Below are positions 1 through 6,085 of a DNA stretch of 8,638 nt, piece after piece (the first letter of the stretch is position 1; each line of letters opens with the position of its first letter). A program made the position numbers and the translations under genes. The notes under the pieces are model-generated. The model was given only the letters and a program-made list of their open reading frames with translations, was not told where the DNA came from and did not search any database. Origin of the DNA: Pseudomonadota bacterium (GTDB lineage: Bacteria; Pseudomonadota; Alphaproteobacteria; Acetobacterales; Acetobacteraceae); contig JAJZCS010000070.1 in assembly GCA_021829055.1 (NCBI GenBank), positions 1 through 8,638 on the forward strand, written 5' to 3'.

Positions 1-2
1 CG

Positions 3-437
3 ACTACAACGGCGTCCACCGGATCCGGCGCCATGACCGCACAATCTGGCCCGGCGCCCGGGAGCGAGGCGCAACTCGTGGCGGATGTCGGCGATCGCGT
101 TTTTTATGCTTTCGACAAATCGGCCTTGACTCCAGCAGATCGCGCAACGTTGGCCCGCCAGGCCCAATGGCTCATGAAATATCCAAACGTGGGTGTATTG
201 GTGGCGGGCAATTGCGATCCACGGGGCACGGAAACGTATAACCTTGCCCTCGGGCATCGCCGAGCGAACGCCGCGCGCGATTATTTGGTGGCTAAGGGCG
301 TTGCCGCATCGCGGATTGAGACCATGTCTTATGGCAAATCTTGCTTGGTTTCACCTGGAAACACCCAGCAAGACTACCAGCAAGATCGCGTCGCCATTAC
401 TTCGGTACAGGGTTTCAATCCACAGCATTGTAACTGA
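3..437 (+). CDS. pal: Peptidoglycan-associated lipoprotein Pal (5' end outside window)
   Basis: Pal is an outer-membrane lipoprotein whose OmpA-like domain binds peptidoglycan and which works with TolB and the TolQRA motor in envelope constriction and outer-membrane integrity. The reading frame is open from base 3, so the gene starts before the window. The ATG at 33 is probably internal, because no signal peptide or lipobox cysteine is visible. Counting from that ATG, the OmpA-like domain covers about residues 20-125. It contains the FAFDKSAL strand, GNCDPRGTETYN (the Asp matches the diaminopimelate-binding Asp of OmpA-type domains) and LGHRRA (the Arg matches the second ligand-binding residue). 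The protein ends FNPQHCN and stops with TGA. cpoB follows, as in tol-pal clusters. Identification is by motif; only the N-terminus is missing. Confidence 0.93.
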   Translation, partial: TTTASTGSGAMTAQSGPAPGSEAQLVADVGDRVFYAFDKSALTPADRATLARQAQWLMKYPNVGVLVAGNCDPRGTETYNLALGHRRANAARDYLVAKGVAASRIETMSYGKSCLVSPGNTQQDYQQDRVAITSVQGFNPQHCN

Positions 438-463
438 TGGGTAGATAACTCTGACCTGCCTTG

Positions 464-507
464 AAGGCGGCGGCCCCGTGACTACTTCGGGCCGCCGTTT
501 TCGTTTT
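464..507 (+). terminator. Intrinsic terminator after pal
   Basis: A perfect 9-bp GC-rich stem pairs CGGCGGCCC (468-476) with GGGCCGCCG (489-497) around a 12-base loop. The A/G run before it can extend the stem by weak pairs with the T run after it. The T-rich tail TTTTCGTTTT runs 498-507. It starts 27 bp after the pal stop and should end or attenuate the tol-pal transcript before cpoB. Confidence 0.8.
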
Positions 508-546
508 GGAAGACCCAATCCAAGCTTTCAGTTCGTGATGAGTCTG

Positions 547-576
547 TTCTCCACCAGCTTTTTCGGCGTATACAAT
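547..576 (+). promoter_or_regulatory. Candidate promoter for cpoB
   Basis: TACAAT (571-576, within TATACAAT) is a good -10 match. The best -35 18 bp upstream is TTCTCC (547-552), a weak 3-of-6 match. The position, after the pal terminator and about 36 bp before the cpoB ATG, makes a promoter reasonable, but the -35 is poor and no operator is evident. Confidence 0.3.
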
Positions 577-611
577 GGGGTGAATCGTCGTCAGGTATCG
601 GAATTCACTTC

Positions 612-1517
612 ATGCAAGTCTTTTCCCGCTTTCTTTGTCGCTGCTTTGCGTTGTTATTGGCTGTTGGCTTCGCGGCGCTTGTTTCATCGTCGGCCGCCCG
701 GGCACAAGTTATTACGAGTCGAGAGGGAATAGCTCTGGAAAATCAGATTCTTGAGCTTCGGCAACAAGTCCAGCAACTTCAGCAAAGCCAAGGAGGCAAC
801 GGTGCTTCTGTGCTGGCGCCTTCGCAGCCGGGTGGGTCCGGGGTGGGGGGTAGTGCAGCGCTTTTGCCGAGCTTGGTTCTACAGGTGCAGCAACTGCAAC
901 AAGACGTGCATTCATTGCGTGGTCAGCTCGACACCTTGGAGCACCAGGTCACAACGCAGAATGATCAGATCAATCAGGAGATTGGCGACCTAAAGTTTGA
1001 GATGGCGCAGCAGGGCACCAAACCCTCTACAGGACTTACCTCGCCGGCAGGGACGCAGAACACCAATTCGCGGACACTGGGCCAGCTACCGGTCGCGTCG
1101 ACCACGCCTCCCGCGCCGGCACCGTCTCGGAGGCACGTTGTCGCGTCGCTCGTCGCCGCGCGCCAAGCGCTGGCCGCCCACGACTATACGGCGGCAGAAG
1201 CAGATGCCCGAGCCATTATCGCTAAGCGAGGCAAAGGAGTGTACCATGGGGAGGCCGAACTTGTGCTTGCGCAGGCTCTTGATGGCCAGGGGCGTTTTCA
1301 GGAGTCGGCGCTCGCGTACGATGATGCCTATAGCGCAGACAAGACCGGCCCTTACGCAGCTAAGGCCTTGTTGGGCCTATCCAGCTCTCTTGCAGCGATT
1401 GGCCAGGATAATGCCGCCTGCGATACGTTGGATTCTTTAGCCAGCCAATTTTCGTCGCTTTCACCTTCGCTTGAGGCACAGGTAAAGACAGTCAGGTTGA
1501 AAGCACACTGTCACTAA
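612..1517 (+). CDS. cpoB: Tol-Pal system protein CpoB/YbgF, periplasmic TPR protein
   Basis: CpoB (YbgF) is the periplasmic partner of the Tol-Pal machine; in E. coli it binds TolA and PBP1B and couples outer-membrane constriction to septal peptidoglycan synthesis. The 301-residue product starts with a Sec signal peptide (residues 1-31, basic start, hydrophobic core, cleavage expected after ARA). Mature residues 33-60 form a first coiled coil (REGIALENQILELRQQV). A Gly/Ser/Pro-rich linker follows (about 60-85), then a second coiled coil (87-130) and a Thr/Pro-rich linker (135-172). The TPR-like helical domain runs from about 178 to the end, with ALAAHDYTAAEADARAII and GRFQESALAYDDAY as repeat-like units. 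The two-part coiled coil with a flexible break differs from the short single coil of the E. coli protein. No strong Shine-Dalgarno is visible before the ATG. tilS begins 36 bp after the stop. Confidence 0.92.
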   Translation: MQVFSRFLCRCFALLLAVGFAALVSSSAARAQVITSREGIALENQILELRQQVQQLQQSQGGNGASVLAPSQPGGSGVGGSAALLPSLVLQVQQLQQDVHSLRGQLDTLEHQVTTQNDQINQEIGDLKFEMAQQGTKPSTGLTSPAGTQNTNSRTLGQLPVASTTPPAPAPSRRHVVASLVAARQALAAHDYTAAEADARAIIAKRGKGVYHGEAELVLAQALDGQGRFQESALAYDDAYSADKTGPYAAKALLGLSSSLAAIGQDNAACDTLDSLASQFSSLSPSLEAQVKTVRLKAHCH

Positions 1518-1553
1518 GCGGCTGGCTCATATACCGATCAGAGAGCGAAAGAT

Positions 1554-2795
1554 GTGCCCGATACGGTAGAGGAAGGTTTTTCGACCGCAATGGCGGCTTT
1601 CGGCCCTCTTGGCACTGCCCCGCGTCTGGCTGTCGCGGTTTCAGGCGGTGCTGACAGCACCGCGCTCGCGCTTTTGGCCCGGGACTGGGTTGTTCCGCGC
1701 GGAGGTTCCGTTATTGCTCTGATTGTTGATCATGGTCTGCGTCGTGGCTCCGATCGCGAAGCCGCACTAACCGCCCAGAGACTTTCGGGACAGTTGATCC
1801 ATTCCGTCAGCTATCGTCTTAGCTTGACAGATGGAGCCGCGCTACAGGAGCGTGCTAGAGTTGCACGCTACGCGGTCCTTACATCCGCGGCACGCGAGAA
1901 TGGCGCAGTGCATCTTCTTGTTGGTCATCATGCCGATGATCAGGCCGAATTGATCATGATGCGTGGGGCTCGTGGCACCCGGGGCTTATGCGGAATGTCA
2001 CCAATTAGTGCACGAAACGACGTTCTCCTGCTCCGTCCCCTTCTTGCGTTACCGCATGCTGCCTTGCAGGATTATCTACGCACGCGCGGCGTCGAATGGA
2101 TCGAAGACCCGAGCAACCTTGACCGCCGCTTCGAACGCGGACGATTGCGTCTCACCGGACAGAGGTTTTCGTCAAACGAGATAACGGCCCTGATCGCTCA
2201 TGCAATGGTTGTACGTAGGCTAGAGCAAGACGTTGCGGCTGCTTCACTGGTTGCGTCCGTATGTCTTTACGATGCCGGCTTTGCACATATCGCCGCCGAT
2301 CGCTTAGATCCGAATGCACTTGCGGCGTTGTTGCGAGTGATTGGGGGGGCTGACTATCCACCGCCGCGTACTTCGACTGTCCGCATTGCTGAGTCGCTTG
2401 CTCCTGCGACGCTTGGTGGTGTCGCCGTTGTCCGTGCAAAACGCCCTTTCGGAGGGGGGTTTCTTCTGGTTCGCGAGCCAGCCGCGTGTGCCGAGCCGGT
2501 CCCAGCCATGCATCGAGCGCAATGGGACGGTCGCTTTGTTCTTGATCGCGTGCCAGAAACGGCTACGGCGTTTGGCGCTCTTGGCGACCATGCAGCAAAA
2601 ATACGTGACCGGTCGTCGCTACCCGCCGTGGTGCTCCGTGGCCTTCCGGCCATTTTCAGGAATGACAAACTCCTCGCGGTGCCCCATCTTGATTTTGGGG
2701 CACCTTCTTCAGTCCGATTTGAACCGGGCTGGCCGGTGCTCGTCGATCTAGGGTTTTTGCGCAGCGAAGGGGAAAGGGGCGGGCTAGGAATATGA
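1554..2795 (+). CDS. tilS: tRNA(Ile)-lysidine synthase TilS
   Basis: TilS converts C34 of the CAU anticodon of tRNA(Ile2) to lysidine using ATP and lysine, changing both charging and decoding from Met to Ile (AUA); it is normally essential. The 413-residue product has the N-type ATP pyrophosphatase P-loop SGGADS at residues 30-35, VDHGLR at 58-63, GHHADDQAE at 124-132, RPLL at 161-164 and EDPSN at 184-188 followed by the Arg-rich RFERGRLR. The C-terminal ~200 residues are divergent, and I see no recognisable extra domain there. The start is taken as GTG 1554 with a GA-rich stretch (GAGAGCGAAAG) just before it. An in-frame ATG at 1590, preceded at 13 bases by GAGGAAGG, is an alternative that would still leave the P-loop intact. 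The overlapping ATG at 1552 is in another frame. A seven-G run lies at 2343-2349. Confidence 0.94.
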   Translation: MPDTVEEGFSTAMAAFGPLGTAPRLAVAVSGGADSTALALLARDWVVPRGGSVIALIVDHGLRRGSDREAALTAQRLSGQLIHSVSYRLSLTDGAALQERARVARYAVLTSAARENGAVHLLVGHHADDQAELIMMRGARGTRGLCGMSPISARNDVLLLRPLLALPHAALQDYLRTRGVEWIEDPSNLDRRFERGRLRLTGQRFSSNEITALIAHAMVVRRLEQDVAAASLVASVCLYDAGFAHIAADRLDPNALAALLRVIGGADYPPPRTSTVRIAESLAPATLGGVAVVRAKRPFGGGFLLVREPAACAEPVPAMHRAQWDGRFVLDRVPETATAFGALGDHAAKIRDRSSLPAVVLRGLPAIFRNDKLLAVPHLDFGAPSSVRFEPGWPVLVDLGFLRSEGERGGLGI

Positions 2796-2953
2796 CGTGG
2801 AATGACCATCTTTCTATATATGGATATGGGCAGTTTGCGGTAGCGAGTCGGGGAGCAGCGTGCCAATATCTTGGCGCACACGGTGAGAGCGCTGTCGTTT
2901 ATAGCAACAGCACAATTGTATGAGGCGTGCATAGTTAAAATGGACAAGGTCGG

Positions 2954-4876
2954 ATGAACAATTTTTGGCGTAATCTGCTGATTTGGGTCGTTGTGATCCT
3001 AGGCGTGGTTCTGCTGTTCAACATGTTTCAACCGCAGACCTCAGATGTCGACAAGGCAACACAGGTTGCGTATTCTACCTTTCTCAACGAGGTTGACCAA
3101 GGCAAGGTTGATCATGTGCTGATCCGCGGGCACACAATCACCGGCGCTCTCAAGAACGGCAGTGCGTTCGAGACGTATGCGCCTAGTGACCCGACTCTGG
3201 TTTCTTCTCTGATTTCCAAACATGTAAGAGTTGATGCAAAACCGGTTGCCAACCCAGAAAATCCCTTGATCAAGTACTTGATTTCATGGGCGCCAATGCT
3301 GCTGCTTTTTGGATTCTGGTTCTATCTCATGCGGCAGATGCAGTCAGGTGGTGGCAGAGCTATGGGATTTGGCAAATCGCGAGCCCGCCTTCTCACAGAA
3401 AAGCAGGGGCGGGTGACCTTTGAGGACGTCGCCGGCATCGATGAAGCCAAAAATGAATTGCAGGAGATCGTTGAATTTCTTCGCGATCCACAGAAATTTC
3501 AACGCCTCGGCGGCAAGATCCCAAAAGGCTGTTTGCTGGTTGGCCCTCCTGGCACGGGCAAAACACTACTTGCTCGAGCAATTGCGGGCGAGGCTAACGT
3601 GCCGTTCTTTACGATATCGGGGTCGGATTTCGTGGAAATGTTCGTTGGAGTTGGCGCGTCGCGAGTGCGGGATATGTTCGAGCAGGGCAAGAAGAACGCG
3701 CCATGCATAATCTTTATTGATGAAATTGATGCCGTTGGCCGTCATCGAGGCGCAGGCTTAGGGGGGGGGAATGACGAGCGCGAGCAAACACTTAATCAGA
3801 TGCTCGTTGAAATGGACGGGTTTGAGAGCAATGAAGGTGTGATTCTGATTGCGGCGACGAATCGGCCCGATGTACTTGATCCCGCGTTGCTGCGCCCTGG
3901 TCGATTCGACCGCCAGGTTGTGGTGCCGAATCCGGATGTGAACGGGCGAGAGCGCATTCTTAAGGTTCATATGCGCAAGGTGCCGTTGGCTTCTGATGTT
4001 GATCCGAGGGTGATTGCTCGCGGAACGCCTGGGTTTTCCGGTGCCGATCTTGCCAATCTGGTTAATGAGGCTGCTTTGCTGGCGGCTCGCATTGGCAAGC
4101 GGGTGGTTGCGATGGCGGAGTTCGAGAGTGCGAAAGACAAAGTGCTGATGGGGGCTGAGCGTCGTTCGATGGTGATGAGTGATGACGAAAAACGGATGAC
4201 TGCATACCACGAGGGTGGGCATGCAATTTGCTCGATTTCCCAAGAACATTGCGATCCCGTTCACAAGGCAACGATTATCCCGCGTGGACGTGCGCTTGGC
4301 CTAGTAATGAGCCTGCCCGAGGGTGATCGCTACTCTATGAGTAAGGCGAAGCTGCTTGCGGAGTTGGTCAAGGCAATGGGCGGGCGTGCCGCAGAGGAAA
4401 TCATTTTTGGGCCCGACAATGTTTCGAATGGGGCTTCTGGCGACATTAAACAAGCGACCGAGATTACTCGTCGAATGGTTACCGAATGGGGCATGAGCGA
4501 CCTACTTGGAATGGTCTCTTACGGCGACAACGGACAGGACTTGTTCCTTGGCCAGTCGATCCAGCAGCATAAAAGTATTTCCGAAGCGACTGCCCAGGAA
4601 ATTGACGCTGAAGTTAAAAGGATCATCGGCCATGCCTACAGTGAGGCCAAGCGTATTCTCACCGAACGTCTCAATGATCTGCATGCTCTTGCGCGCGGCC
4701 TCCTTGAGTATGAGACTCTCTCCGGGGAGGAAATCCGCATGGTATTGCGCGGTGAAAAGATCATTCGGAAAGTCATTGATGAACCGTCGCCGGATCGCCG
4801 AGGCTCTGTACCTGTTGCACAGAAACCGGACATTCCCAAGACTGGGGGGTTAGGGCCAATTCCGGCTCCGGGGTAA
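2954..4876 (+). CDS. ftsH: ATP-dependent zinc metalloprotease FtsH
   Basis: FtsH is a hexameric inner-membrane AAA+ protease that extracts and degrades misassembled membrane proteins and short-lived regulators. The 640-residue length is normal. Transmembrane segments are at about 6-26 and 107-125 with a periplasmic domain between. The AAA+ domain has Walker A GPPGTGKT (197-204), pore-loop FVG (230-232), Walker B IIFIDEID (252-259) and the second region of homology ending RPGRFDR with arginine fingers R314 and R317. The peptidase has HEGGH (419-423) and the expected third zinc ligand D497 in ASGDI. The second motif residue is Gly where HEAGH is most familiar; the catalytic His-Glu-x-x-His is kept. 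A weak ACAAGG lies 4 bases before the ATG. The conserved GLGGGNDE segment is encoded with nine consecutive G (3761-3769). The 158 bp between tilS and ftsH contain no convincing promoter, only AT-rich stretches such as TTAAAAT near 2935-2941. Confidence 0.97.
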   Translation: MNNFWRNLLIWVVVILGVVLLFNMFQPQTSDVDKATQVAYSTFLNEVDQGKVDHVLIRGHTITGALKNGSAFETYAPSDPTLVSSLISKHVRVDAKPVANPENPLIKYLISWAPMLLLFGFWFYLMRQMQSGGGRAMGFGKSRARLLTEKQGRVTFEDVAGIDEAKNELQEIVEFLRDPQKFQRLGGKIPKGCLLVGPPGTGKTLLARAIAGEANVPFFTISGSDFVEMFVGVGASRVRDMFEQGKKNAPCIIFIDEIDAVGRHRGAGLGGGNDEREQTLNQMLVEMDGFESNEGVILIAATNRPDVLDPALLRPGRFDRQVVVPNPDVNGRERILKVHMRKVPLASDVDPRVIARGTPGFSGADLANLVNEAALLAARIGKRVVAMAEFESAKDKVLMGAERRSMVMSDDEKRMTAYHEGGHAICSISQEHCDPVHKATIIPRGRALGLVMSLPEGDRYSMSKAKLLAELVKAMGGRAAEEIIFGPDNVSNGASGDIKQATEITRRMVTEWGMSDLLGMVSYGDNGQDLFLGQSIQQHKSISEATAQEIDAEVKRIIGHAYSEAKRILTERLNDLHALARGLLEYETLSGEEIRMVLRGEKIIRKVIDEPSPDRRGSVPVAQKPDIPKTGGLGPIPAPG

Positions 4877-4908
4877 TAAAATCTTATACCCCCGCCACAT
4901 GACGTGGC
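4869..4908 (+). other. Two small hairpins at the ftsH stop, no T tract
   Basis: GGGGTA (4870-4875), which includes most of the TAA stop at 4874-4876, can pair with TACCCC (4887-4892). TAA and TTA extend this inside around a small loop. Directly after it GCCAC (4894-4898) pairs with GTGGC (4904-4908). Neither is followed by a T run, so a normal intrinsic terminator is not supported. They could act as a 3'-end barrier or be chance. Confidence 0.35.
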
Positions 4909-5156
4909 TGCTCCAGTGGTCAGGATCCAACACCTGTAGAGCCTCTGACCGTGTTCTTGTGCAACCCGCCAACCCTGATGTACTCCTTGTCGTTGTTAAC
5001 GATGTACAACCTGCTCATATCGACCCTGTGGCCGCGTTACACCCATTGCAGTGATCGGTATGTCTCGGTTTGAATTTCGGTTTTCAACCTTAGGCGACGT
5101 TCGAAGAACACTGGATGGGCCCAGAAAGCGGGGCTTCACGTCGGCCGTTGCGTCCT
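4909..5156. other. Intergenic stretch without a recognisable gene
   Basis: Nothing here could be matched to a known gene. Two mini-ORFs overlap antiparallel: a 51-codon frame on + (4899-5054, Val-rich end) and a 32-codon frame on - (5018-4920) with AGGG 5 bases before its ATG. Neither is convincing. The folP/glmM-type genes that often follow ftsH in related bacteria are absent, so this stretch probably marks a rearrangement or decay boundary. Confidence 0.5.
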
Positions 5157-5481
5157 TCAATCATTCAACGACAACACGGCGAGCTCGGCTGCCAGATGAT
5201 CGATGAAGGCCCGCACGGCAGGCAGCAGGCTGCGGCCGGGTGATGAATACGATATGCACGATGCCTGTCTGCCCGCCCCAGCCGGGGTAGGCTCTAACAA
5301 GCAGCCCAATTTCCATATCGTCGTGGCAGCGCCGGTCCGGTAGCAAAGCCACAGCCAGCCTTGCGGCGGGAGGCTAACATCGGGCGGCACGATGAAATCG
5401 CCACAGGTCATGCGTGGCTCATGGCGGATTAACATTCGCTCCGTCCGGGGCGGCGAGTTTCCAGGCTCCGCACTGCACGAG
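5157..5481 (-). pseudogene. LysR-type transcriptional regulator, C-terminal remnant
   Basis: The - strand encodes the last ~105 residues of a LysR-family effector-binding domain, but in three pieces. Reading from 5481: LVQCGAWKLAAPDGANV, then RHEPRMTCGDFI, then ALLPDRRCHDDMEIGLLVR and YPGWGGQTGIVHIVFITR, then LLPAVRAFIDHLAAEL to a stop at 5159-5157. Joining the pieces needs removal of one base at 5429/5430, addition of one between 5357 and 5358, and removal of one at 5234/5235. The wording (cGDf..., ALLPD, GIVH.VF..R, LLPAVRAFIDHL) is typical of LysR C-termini. The DNA-binding helix-turn-helix and roughly two thirds of the gene are missing, and upstream sequence has stops in the matching frames. 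It cannot make a regulator; it is a relic of decay. Confidence 0.82.
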
Positions 5482-5503
5482 CTTTATTCTTTTCAGCATT
5501 TTT

Positions 5504-5557
5504 ATCCACCCGCACACGGGTTCCATATATCCCGCTCCTGAACGGGTGGGTTTTATT
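5504..5557 (+). terminator. Terminator-like hairpin
   Basis: ATCCACCCG (5504-5512) pairs with CGGGTGGGT (5543-5551), nine pairs with one wobble, followed by TTTTATTT. The 30-base loop is long, but an internal ACCCG/CGGGT hairpin (5509-5519) could compete with the outer stem. There is no intact + strand gene just upstream for it to serve, so it could be left over from a lost gene. Confidence 0.4.
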
Positions 5558-5625
5558 TACGCCGCGACGCGACAAAGTGACATCCGATTTTTCCCGTTGT
5601 TGCGCGAGGCGGAATACTCCACTCT

Positions 5626-5658
5626 ATCACTCAAGGCTGAAATTCAAAACTGAGTGAT
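5626..5658. repeat. Inverted repeat, 8 bp
   Basis: ATCACTCA (5626-5633) and TGAGTGAT (5651-5658) are perfect inverted copies with a 17-bp spacer. There is no T tract after the right arm. The role is unknown: operator, hairpin or relic end. Confidence 0.5.
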
Positions 5659-5686
5659 CTTCCTAACCGAATCTCTGTGGAGCGCT

Positions 5687-5724
5687 TCAGGCCTACCAAG
5701 GCCCTTGAATAGTTATAGGCCTGA
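5687..5724. repeat. Inverted repeat, 9 bp
   Basis: TCAGGCCTA (5687-5695) and TAGGCCTGA (5716-5724) are perfect inverted copies with a 20-bp spacer. The spacer itself contains a smaller palindrome, CAAGG-C-CCTTG (5697-5707). No T run follows, so it is not an intrinsic terminator. Confidence 0.55.
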
Positions 5725-5946
5725 CATCTGGCACAAAAACAGCTCCAAATTATGTGTTCCCGTGTCAAACCGAGCGGTGCACTTTCAAAGGTGATCGCTT
5801 CACTACCACGATAATGGGAAAAAAAAGCATGCTAGGCACGTACGCAATATCCCGCTGGATCCGCCCGAGACCATCACGGCATTTCACCCCACAAAAAACC
5901 AAAGCGATCTATGCGAGGGCCATGATGCTGCGCTGCAAAAAGTTTC

Positions 5947-5975
5947 TTGCACGGCGGCATTCGGTCGACTATATA
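5947..5975 (+). promoter_or_regulatory. Promoter of the small RNA
   Basis: TTGCAC (5947-5952) and TATATA (5970-5975) are separated by exactly 17 bp, as for a housekeeping sigma-70 promoter. Initiation about 7 bases after the -10 would fall near 5982, just before the first predicted stem of the sRNA. Confidence 0.6.
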
Positions 5976-5981
5976 CCAGCA

Positions 5982-6065
5982 TGCAACGGCGATTTGTTCG
6001 CTTCGTTTGCTTTCTTGGACGTTTCCTCCCTAAACTTGGCGGCACTTCGGTGTCGCCTTTTTTTT
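5982..6065 (+). ncRNA. mmgR: suhB/MmgR (alpha-r8) family small RNA
   Basis: This is a predicted ~84-nt transcript with three parts. A 5' stem-loop (5983-6010) forms from GCAACG-GCGA / TCGC-TT-CGTTTGC around TTTGT. A single-stranded middle holds TTTCCTCCCT (6022-6031) within GTTTCCTCCCTAAAC. A strong terminator ends it (6038-6065). The UUUCCUCCCU core, which can face Shine-Dalgarno sequences, is what I recall as the near-invariant unpaired segment of the alphaproteobacterial alpha-r8 family (Rfam suhB; MmgR of Sinorhizobium meliloti, which limits polyhydroxybutyrate accumulation). As I recall, that family often sits beside an N-formylglutamate amidohydrolase gene, and here such a gene lies convergent 20 bp downstream. 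Targets in this organism are unknown; an Hfq-assisted block of translation is the likely mode by family analogy. Confidence 0.78.
6038..6065 (+). terminator. UUCG-loop intrinsic terminator of the small RNA
   Basis: GGCGGCAC (6038-6045) pairs with GTGTCGCC (6050-6057), eight pairs with one G-U, closed by a TTCG tetraloop and followed directly by eight T (6058-6065). It is oriented + and does not serve the convergent gene, since the - strand lacks a T run after the hairpin. Confidence 0.93.
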
Positions 6066-6085
6066 GAACTACATTGGGCGGCACG

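Larger units (their letters stand above)
5482..5946. other. Non-coding stretch with inverted repeats
   Basis: About 465 bp between the LysR remnant and the sRNA promoter. Open frames here (for example 5754-6089 on +) have the Arg/Ser/Cys-rich composition of chance ORFs, show no domain, and the longest would run through the sRNA and its terminator. What is visible is one terminator-like hairpin (5504-5557), two perfect inverted repeats (5626-5658 and 5687-5724) and an A8 run (5819-5826). No gene is supported. Confidence 0.6.

Noticed and set aside
2870..2905. Possible heat-shock (RpoH) promoter before ftsH, CTTGG at 2870 and TTTATAG at 2898-2904
   Set aside because: The gap between the boxes is about 22-23 bp, too long for RpoH or sigma-70 spacing, and the -10 part does not match the consensus.
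2916..2941. Possible sigma-70 promoter before ftsH, TTGTAT and TAAAAT
   Set aside because: The spacing is only 14 bp, and the start would fall at or within the ftsH start codon region.
2354..2947. 197-codon - strand ORF opposite the tilS end
   Set aside because: It is the antisense shadow of the well-supported tilS frame, with Ser/Arg/Pro-rich composition and no recognisable domain.
3758..4264. 168-codon - strand ORF inside ftsH
   Set aside because: It is antisense to highly conserved FtsH codons, rich in His/Arg/Asn, with no family resemblance.
4920..5018. 32-codon - strand ORF with AGGG before its ATG
   Set aside because: Very short, unmatched, and overlapping another equally weak ORF in decayed DNA.
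4899..5054. 51-codon + strand ORF after ftsH
   Set aside because: It has no clear ribosome-binding site or recognisable family; the Val/Pro-rich end is suggestive but not enough.
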